Shown in pieces: positions 21,845 through 26,961 of a stretch of 26,961 nucleotides of DNA (position 1 is the first letter of the stretch; every line of letters starts with the position of its first letter). Under the pieces are notes generated by a model. It made no database searches, was not told where the DNA came from, and saw only the letters and a program-made list of their open reading frames with translations. This stretch comes from 2-02-FULL-66-22 sp964576535 (GTDB taxonomy: Bacteria > Methylomirabilota > Methylomirabilia > Methylomirabilales > 2-02-FULL-66-22), in assembly GCA_964576535.1 (NCBI GenBank), contig CAZNWB010000044.1, positions 1 through 26,961 of the forward strand. Direction: 5' to 3'. Both the position numbers and the translations under genes were made by a program.

Positions 21845-22339
21845 CTATTCCTCCTTCCTGAGGCGGAGCTCCACCAGGCGGGTCCGGACCTGCGGCAAGG
21901 GGCTCGGCCCCTTCACCTCGAAGGTCACGCTTTCCGGGGTGATCTTGCTCACCCGGGCGTCCCGGCCGATGGTATCGTTGACACGCAGAACATAGCCTTT
22001 GCCGTCGGGGGCTTCTACCAGGGCCAGGAACCCGCGCTGCTCCCAAATGATTCCCGAGAGCTTGATCTCGTTGACCTCCAGCGCTGCCAGGCCGACCTTC
22101 GGCCCGGTCTTGATCGCCTTCACCCTGGGCTCGATGAGCGGCCGGAATGGGTCCCGGCGCCCCCTGATCTCATACACGTAGGTCGGGCGCGCCGGCGCTG
22201 CGGCAACAGGGGCGGCCGGGTTGGCCTGGGCTGGCTGAGCCGGCCGGGGCAGAGGAGCTGGGGACGGGGTCGGGCTCCCCCCTCCCGAGCAACCGGTCAG
22301 GCCGAGGGGCACAACCACGAACAGGACAAGGGTCCACAT
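21845..22339 (-). CDS. pilP: Type IV pilus lipoprotein PilP
   Basis: Inner-membrane lipoprotein linking the PilNO platform to the PilQ secretin. The 164-residue form starts MWTLVLFVVVPLGLTGCSGG, with the lipidated Cys at 17, then a Pro/Ala linker (about 22-52), and the conserved PilP/HR domain from YEIRGRRDPFRPLI onward, with VNEIKLSGIIWEQRGFLALVEAPDG and VLRVNDTIG. The open frame extends upstream to 22555, but that part overlaps pilO and has no start near the junction, so ATG 22339 is chosen; its ribosome binding site (GGGTGG) is weak. An 82-base gap separates it from pilO. Confidence 0.9.
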   Translation of the reverse strand: MWTLVLFVVVPLGLTGCSGGGSPTPSPAPLPRPAQPAQANPAAPVAAAPARPTYVYEIRGRRDPFRPLIEPRVKAIKTGPKVGLAALEVNEIKLSGIIWEQRGFLALVEAPDGKGYVLRVNDTIGRDARVSKITPESVTFEVKGPSPLPQVRTRLVELRLRKEE

Positions 22340-22421
22340 CCACCCGAGGCCGAGTCCTGGGCCTAGGCGGTTGACCCCGCGCTGCGCGGCGACCCACCAC
22401 TGGCGGGTGCCCGGTCCCCGG

Positions 22422-23027
22422 CTATTTGGCGGGCGCACCGGCCGATCCTCCCTTTTCGAGAAATGTGAAGGTCGTGGCCTTGAAGTCCGCGGTGATTGTC
22501 CGGCCTGCGCGCTGCTGCTGCTCTGCCAGCGGGCTGATCCGGAGGTCGGCCACATTCACGATCCGCTCGAGCTTGCTCACCCGATCCAGGAAGCCCCCGA
22601 GGGTGTGGTACTCCCCCTGCACCCGGATGTCGATGGGGACTTCCGCGTAGAAGCCCTTCTTGACGGGGGTCGCAGGGCGGAACAGCTGGAACTCCAGGCC
22701 GCTCTGCTGCCCCAGCGTGTTCACCTGGGTCAGGAGCTGGGGGATCTCCTTTTCCTCCGGCAGCTTGACCAGGGCCACCGCCAGCTGTTTCTCCAGGCCC
22801 TTGATCGCCTCCTCCAGCCTCGGGCGGTCGGCCGCGATGACCTTCTTCTGGTCCAGGTCCGCCTGGAGCTTCTGCAGGTCCCCTTCCAGCTTCCCCTTCT
22901 CCGCCCACAGGGGCATCATCAGCAGGTACACATACCCCACGATGATGCCGCCGCCGAGCAGGCCAATCAGCATGTACCGCTGCCGCTTGGGGATATTGGC
23001 GAAGTAGCCCTTCAGATCCAGTGCCAT
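22422..23027 (-). CDS. pilO: Type IV pilus assembly protein PilO
   Basis: Bitopic inner-membrane protein that dimerises with PilN. The 201-residue product has a short cytoplasmic N-terminus (MALDLKGYFANIPKRQR), one membrane helix (about 19-40, MLIGLLGGGIIVGYVYLLMM), a coiled coil (about 44-85), and a periplasmic ferredoxin-like domain (about 92-190) with the typical EEKEIPQLLTQVNTLGQQSGL and EYHTLGGFLDRVSKLERIVNV. Length is normal. A GGGGGACG site precedes the ATG. It begins 14 bases after pilN stops. Confidence 0.94.
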   Translation of the reverse strand: MALDLKGYFANIPKRQRYMLIGLLGGGIIVGYVYLLMMPLWAEKGKLEGDLQKLQADLDQKKVIAADRPRLEEAIKGLEKQLAVALVKLPEEKEIPQLLTQVNTLGQQSGLEFQLFRPATPVKKGFYAEVPIDIRVQGEYHTLGGFLDRVSKLERIVNVADLRISPLAEQQQRAGRTITADFKATTFTFLEKGGSAGAPAK

Positions 23028-23041
23028 GGCGCGTCCCCCGC

Positions 23042-23593
23042 CTACAGTTTGCCTTCAATGACTTCGGCCGTGATCGTGAACCGCTCCATCGGGACTTCCT
23101 CGATCGTGGTCTTCTCCGAGATCACGAGGTCAACGTTGGTCAGCAGGTTGCCGGCCTTGCCCAGGTTGGTCATGAGGGTGGCCACGTTGAAGTTGGAGAA
23201 CGCGACGCCGGAGATCTCCAGGCGCTTGCCCGTCCGGTTGAGGGTCGTGAGCCACACCTCCGTGGGCAGGGCCTTGCTCACCTCGTCCAGGAGCTGGACG
23301 GGCCCCGCTTGCGCCGCCACCAGGGTCTCGATAATCTGGATCTTATCCTCCAGCCGCTTCTTTTCGAGCCGGAATCGATCCACCTGCTTGGCCAGCTCGT
23401 CGAAGCGGCGGAGATCTGCCTGTGTCTGTTTGATGGAGGTTTCCAGGTGTGACACCTCGCCGCTCAGCCAGTACCACCCGAAGGCCATGGCCAGGAGGAC
23501 CACCACGCCGCAGACCGCCCCGAGCATGACCTGGGTGTTCATGGGAGCGCCCTTGGCGCGCTCTTCCCTCGGCAGCAAATTGATCTTGATCAT
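23042..23593 (-). CDS. pilN: Type IV pilus assembly protein PilN
   Basis: Inner-membrane protein whose cytoplasmic N-terminal peptide docks into PilM and whose periplasmic part pairs with PilO. The 183 residues begin with the diagnostic INLLPREE motif (4-11), followed by one membrane helix (about 23-45, VMLGAVCGVVVLLAMAFGWY), a coiled coil (about 48-92) and a small periplasmic domain (about 98-180, VWLTTLNRTGKRLEISG). Length is normal. ATG 23593 lies one base after the pilM stop, so the two are translationally coupled. Confidence 0.95.
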   Translation of the reverse strand: MIKINLLPREERAKGAPMNTQVMLGAVCGVVVLLAMAFGWYWLSGEVSHLETSIKQTQADLRRFDELAKQVDRFRLEKKRLEDKIQIIETLVAAQAGPVQLLDEVSKALPTEVWLTTLNRTGKRLEISGVAFSNFNVATLMTNLGKAGNLLTNVDLVISEKTTIEEVPMERFTITAEVIEGKL

Positions 23594-23594
23594 G

Positions 23595-24656
23595 TTACTT
23601 GTCTCCCGCGTGCCGCAGGGCCAGGCCCACGCAGACGGCCAGTTGCGGGGCGATGACCTTCAAGTACTCCGGGTCGTACTGCTTGGGATCGGCCTTCACG
23701 TGCCGGAGGGGGTTGGCCACGTCGCAGGGGATCTCGAGGTTCTCCGAGAGGTACTCCACCAGGCCCGGCAGCCGCGCGCACCCGCCGCTCAGCACGACCC
23801 GGTGGATCGTGTCGCTGTGGGAGGACGAGCGGAAGAAGTCGAAGGACCGGCGGATCTCGCCCGCCACCTCGGTGTTGACCATGTCAATGGCCGGGCGGGC
23901 GTCCTCGAAGGTTCGGCCGTCCACCTCCCCGCCCAGCTTCAGGGCCTCCGCCTGCTCGTAGCTGAGCCCGAGCATCTTCTGGATGGATTCCGTGTACCGG
24001 TTGCCCCCCAGGGCGGAGTCCCGTGTGAATTCCGACATCCCGCCCTGCAGGATGTTGATATTCATCACGGCGCCACCCAGATTGACCAGGCCCACCACCT
24101 GCTCCCGGTCCGCCTCGTAGGCGATCTCGAAGGCGTTCTGCAGGGCAAAGGCGTCCACGTCCACCACCACCGCAGTCAGCCCGGCGGTTGAGATGATGGA
24201 CAGGTAGTCGTTGATGATGTCCTTCTTCACCGCCACCAGCAGCACGTCCATCTCGTTGGAGCCGGGAGTCGCGCTCTCCAGGATCTGGAAATCCAGGTTG
24301 ACGTCTTCGATGGCGTAGGGGACGTACTGCTCCGCCTCGAAGGGGATGTTTTCCTCCAGCTCCTCGGGCTTCATCCGCTGCACCTTGATTTTCTTGACAA
24401 TGACGGAGTGCCCGGACACCGCCACGACGACGTCCTTGGTCTTGATTTGATTCTCGGTAACGATCTGCTGGATGGCCGAGATCACCGTCCCCGAGTCCAT
24501 GATGACGCCGTCCACGATGGTCTCAGGGTGGAGAGGCGCAATCCCGAGGCGGAGAAGCTCATACCCCCCTCGCCCCCCCTTCAGCTGAACAGCCTTAACC
24601 GAACTTGCCCCGATGTCGAGTCCAACCGTTTCCCGCTTTTTTCCCAACCGAAACAT
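23595..24656 (-). CDS. pilM: Type IV pilus assembly ATPase-like protein PilM
   Basis: Actin-like cytoplasmic protein that binds the PilN tail and couples the pilus motors to the membrane platform. The 353-residue product has the FtsA/PilM nucleotide-binding motifs: GLDIGASSVKAVQL (12-25), VVDVDAFALQNAFEI, VNLGGAVMNINILQGG and the adenosine loop VVLSGGCARLPGLVEYL near the C-terminus. Length is normal. ATG 24656 is preceded by a modest AAAGGA site. It is first in pilMNOPQ and is driven by the promoter predicted at 24713-24741. Its leader holds a 13-bp direct repeat. Confidence 0.95.
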   Translation of the reverse strand: MFRLGKKRETVGLDIGASSVKAVQLKGGRGGYELLRLGIAPLHPETIVDGVIMDSGTVISAIQQIVTENQIKTKDVVVAVSGHSVIVKKIKVQRMKPEELEENIPFEAEQYVPYAIEDVNLDFQILESATPGSNEMDVLLVAVKKDIINDYLSIISTAGLTAVVVDVDAFALQNAFEIAYEADREQVVGLVNLGGAVMNINILQGGMSEFTRDSALGGNRYTESIQKMLGLSYEQAEALKLGGEVDGRTFEDARPAIDMVNTEVAGEIRRSFDFFRSSSHSDTIHRVVLSGGCARLPGLVEYLSENLEIPCDVANPLRHVKADPKQYDPEYLKVIAPQLAVCVGLALRHAGDK

Positions 24657-24684
24657 GGCAGAATCCTTTTTTGTGTGAAACTTA

Positions 24685-24715
24685 CATGCGCTGGCTCACG
24701 TGCATGCGCTGGCTC
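24685..24715. repeat. 13-bp direct repeat in the pilM leader
   Basis: CATGCGCTGGCTC occurs at 24685-24697 and 24703-24715, an exact copy with an 18-base period. The upstream copy (minus-strand sense) overlaps the predicted -10 box of pilM, and both lie between the promoter and the start codon. On the minus strand the second copy follows ATGCACGTG and ends in TAA, forming a seven-codon frame (MHVSQRM). The repeat could be a paired regulator site or a leader peptide; neither is established. Confidence 0.8.
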
Positions 24716-24741
24716 TTAACGACAACCCATTGATTTGTCAA
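24713..24741 (-). promoter_or_regulatory. Predicted promoter of the pilMNOPQ operon
   Basis: On the minus strand a perfect TTGACA (24741-24736) and TAAGAG (24718-24713) are 17 bases apart. Transcription would start near 24706, about 50 bases before pilM. The surrounding gap (24657-24864) is AT-rich relative to the window, as expected for a promoter region. The same -10 hexamer and spacing occur upstream of the DnaB-like gene. Confidence 0.6.
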
Positions 24742-24864
24742 GTAAAAAATACTTTCGGGTACGTACGACACAAGGAATAGTGGTGCTCGCGGAGACCGCC
24801 CCAAGGGCTTGCCTGCTGTGGGAGAACCGTATCGCCACGCAACTTTTGCTTTGACCCGTCCCGA

Positions 24865-26961
24865 TCACGAATCCTGGCTGGCCGGAACCAGGGACCGTGC
24901 GTCCACCGATCGCCGTGGGGACTCCGGCTCCTCTCGGGACATGACCCTGAGGAACGCCTGCACCACGTTGGGGTCGAACTGCCGGCCGGAACCTTGCTTG
25001 ATGACGTCGATTACCCGTTCCGGATCCATCCCGGGACGGTACGGCCGATTCGAGACCAAAGCATCATAGCAGTCGGCCACGGCAAAGATCCGGGCACCCA
25101 GGCTGATGGCCTCGCCGGCGAGCCCGTCGGGGTACCCGGTTCCGTCAAACCACTCGTGATGCTGCAGCACGATGGGGATGACATCGGCGTAGGGGGCGAT
25201 GGGCTCCAGGATGCGCGCACCGATGCGGACGTGCAGGCGCATCTGTTTGGCCTCGTCCGGCGTCAGTCGCCCCGGCTTGTCGAGGATTTCTGGGGGCGTG
25301 CCGATCTTCCCGATATCGTGGAGCAGACCCCCCCGATGCAGGCTGTCCAGTTCTTTCTGGGAGAGTCCGAGGACGCGAGCGATCCGAAGGGCCAGATTCG
25401 TCACCCGCTCGGAGTGCCCTGACGTCCAGGGAGACTTGGCGTCAATGGCGCGGGCCAGGGCGGTGAGCGTCCCCCAGTTGAGCTCTGCCAGCTCCTCGAC
25501 CAACCGCGCGTTGGAGAGGGCCACCGCCACCTGGTCACCCAGCTGGCGGGCCTGTTCCAGGTCGTCCCCACTGGGCACTGTTCCCGTCCGGTGCCCCAGG
25601 GCGATGATCCCGGAGAGCTGTTCTTTCAGGAAGATGGGCAGGACCAGGAAAGATGTCATCCCGCGGGCCGCCAAGGGGCCCAGATAGCCTGGGAGGGCCC
25701 CGTCGGGCACCATCAGGCTCTCGGGGTTTGCCTGGAGCCTAGCGATCTCTTCTGGAGACAGCCGGACGGCCTCGATCACGCTTGTCCCCCTGGGTCCGCC
25801 GTCGCCGATGTACGTCCGGCCCGCGGATGGGGCCTTGGCATCCAGGAGAGTCACGGCCACCCCATCGCACCGGAAAACGTCCCGCATCCGGCTGAGCAAG
25901 GTATCCACGATCTTCCCGGTATCCAGCGTCCCGAGGATGGCTTGGTCGATCTCCGCGATGGTGCTGAGCGCGTGAAATTGCCGCCCCAACTGGCCGGCCA
26001 TGACATTGAAGGATTTCGCGAGGTCCTCGAATTCATCGCCGCTGTTCACCGTCACCCGGGTCTCGAAGTCCCGCTGGGCTACGCGGGTGGTCCCCTCCTG
26101 GAGCTTCTCGAGGGGGACGAGGCTTCGCCGGATCTGGCTCACGCTCAGGAGCAAGACCACCCACAAGGCCAGGAGAATGACCAGGGCGAAGATCTTCTTG
26201 AACTCGTCGACGGGGGCCAGCACGGCGGCCTTGGATTCGCTCAGCACCACGGTCCACTTCGGGATGTGAAACCTCGGCCGGAGGAAGAGCGACCAGTAGC
26301 TGACCAGGTAGTCGTCCCCCCCCTGCGACCATTCGAACTGGCCCACGGCGGAGTCAGCGGTCTTTTGCCCAACGTGGGCGGCAAAGGACGCCGGGAGGGC
26401 CGGCGAACAGAACAGTGGTCGGCTCGACTGATCCAGGATGCACAATTCCGTCAAGGAGGGCAGGGCGCCTTCATCCACCGTGCCCCAGAGGTATGGGGTA
26501 TTGATCTCCGCCACCAGGACCCCTCGCCGGGGATCCTGGGGTTCGACGAGCAGGCTCATGAAGACGCGCACCGGAGTCCCAGCGCGCGATTGGCTGGAGA
26601 TCAGGGTCTTCCCGGACGCGAGGTGCTGCCGCTCCGCTGCGCCGAACTCGGCCACACCGGGCGCGCGACCAAAGACCGGACGCTGCCGGCCGGCATCCGT
26701 GACAAGCGTCAGACCCTGGAATCGCGTCGCCAGATCTTCGGCGAAGCGTTCGGACGGGGCCCGGGTGCCCACGACCGTCTTGGACGCGACCAGCCGCATT
26801 TCGCCTTCCAGGAACAGCAGCCGCTCGTAGATGGACTGTCCGACGGCCTTGGTCGCCTGGCGCAAGCGGCCCCGGCTCTGCCGGTACAGTTGATCCGTCA
26901 CCTGGCTGAAGGAGAGGATCGCCAGGGCGACGATGGGGAGGAGGGCGCAGACGACGAACAG
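24865..26961 (-). CDS. Membrane HD-GYP c-di-GMP phosphodiesterase with periplasmic sensor, HAMP and GAF (5' end outside window)
   Basis: The frame stays open to the window edge, where a hydrophobic helix is encoded (LFVVCALLPIVALAILSF), so the GTG at 26901 is not the true start and the N-terminus lies beyond 26961. Counting from that GTG: an extracytoplasmic Cache-like sensor region (about 1-235), a second membrane helix (about 238-255), HAMP (about 256-310), a GAF domain (about 325-465) and an HD-GYP domain (about 475-658). The catalytic signatures are intact: HSERV, LLHDIGKIG (about 526-534) and HHEWFDGTGYPDGL (581-594). It should hydrolyse c-di-GMP at the inner membrane in response to a periplasmic ligand. 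It lies directly upstream of pilMNOPQ on the same strand with 208 bases between. Confidence 0.93.
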   Translation of the reverse strand: MFVVCALLPIVALAILSFSQVTDQLYRQSRGRLRQATKAVGQSIYERLLFLEGEMRLVASKTVVGTRAPSERFAEDLATRFQGLTLVTDAGRQRPVFGRAPGVAEFGAAERQHLASGKTLISSQSRAGTPVRVFMSLLVEPQDPRRGVLVAEINTPYLWGTVDEGALPSLTELCILDQSSRPLFCSPALPASFAAHVGQKTADSAVGQFEWSQGGDDYLVSYWSLFLRPRFHIPKWTVVLSESKAAVLAPVDEFKKIFALVILLALWVVLLLSVSQIRRSLVPLEKLQEGTTRVAQRDFETRVTVNSGDEFEDLAKSFNVMAGQLGRQFHALSTIAEIDQAILGTLDTGKIVDTLLSRMRDVFRCDGVAVTLLDAKAPSAGRTYIGDGGPRGTSVIEAVRLSPEEIARLQANPESLMVPDGALPGYLGPLAARGMTSFLVLPIFLKEQLSGIIALGHRTGTVPSGDDLEQARQLGDQVAVALSNARLVEELAELNWGTLTALARAIDAKSPWTSGHSERVTNLALRIARVLGLSQKELDSLHRGGLLHDIGKIGTPPEILDKPGRLTPDEAKQMRLHVRIGARILEPIAPYADVIPIVLQHHEWFDGTGYPDGLAGEAISLGARIFAVADCYDALVSNRPYRPGMDPERVIDVIKQGSGRQFDPNVVQAFLRVMSREEPESPRRSVDARSLVPASQDS

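Noticed and set aside
22371..24191. 606-codon plus-strand frame over pilM, pilN and pilO
   Set aside because: It is antisense to the conserved pil genes and has biased composition typical of a GC-rich shadow frame.

Overview
The window is GC-rich, densely packed bacterial chromosome with short intergenic gaps, many overlapping start/stop codons and strong Shine-Dalgarno sites. The gene set is urease maturation, an NtrB/NtrC pair, an ADP-forming acyl-CoA synthetase, squalene-synthase-type isoprenoid synthesis, and a type IV pilus pilMNOPQ cluster followed by aroC. This points to a Gram-negative, free-living, probably soil or sediment bacterium. The style resembles Methylomirabilota/Rokubacteria or neighbouring deep-branching phyla; that placement is inference with low confidence. 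No phage, transposase, CRISPR array, tRNA or rRNA was seen.

Layout. (1) 2-3800, + strand: urease operon tail ureC(partial)-ureE-ureF-ureG-ureD, with a perfect 19-bp inverted repeat between ureF and ureG. (2) 3906-8117, - strand: an NtrB-like kinase, an NtrC-like sigma-54 activator, and then a DnaB-fold protein that has lost its Walker A motif. The DnaB-like gene has its own predicted promoter and is the most unusual gene here. (3) 8190-8974: a small TPR gene, a truncated Lrp/AsnC-type fragment on the opposite strand, and divergent promoters. (4) 8975-12679, + strand: two-subunit ADP-forming acyl-CoA synthetase, DUF3568-type lipoprotein and MFS transporter, probably one operon. (5) 12880-15674, - strand: TatD-family nuclease and oligoendopeptidase F. 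(6) 15725-17735, + strand: squalene/phytoene synthase-family enzyme, VOC-domain protein, zinc-ribbon/DUF2007 protein. (7) 18068-24656, - strand: pilMNOPQ with a clear Rho-independent terminator, then aroC from its own promoter. (8) 24865-26961, - strand: a membrane HD-GYP c-di-GMP phosphodiesterase whose N-terminus lies beyond the window.

How the genes work together. The urease genes supply the catalytic subunit and the nickel-insertion complex (UreE nickel donor, UreG GTPase, UreF/UreD scaffold). NtrB/NtrC would couple a signal, often nitrogen status, to sigma-54 transcription, which fits a urea-using lifestyle, though no sigma-54 promoter was found here. PilM/N/O/P/Q form the inner-membrane platform and outer-membrane secretin of the type IV pilus, and the adjacent HD-GYP enzyme could tune pilus or surface behaviour through c-di-GMP.

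Between genes the window carries several repeat loci built from short units of about 8 bp, arranged as facing inverted arrays (12703-12850, 13710-13810, 17744-17900), plus a cruciform-like element (17919-17974). One octamer pair runs into the last codons of pepF. The two gene-free stretches over 300 bases are 8668-8974, which holds two predicted promoters and a palindrome, and 17736-18067, which holds two repeat elements; nothing was recognised in 17975-18067.
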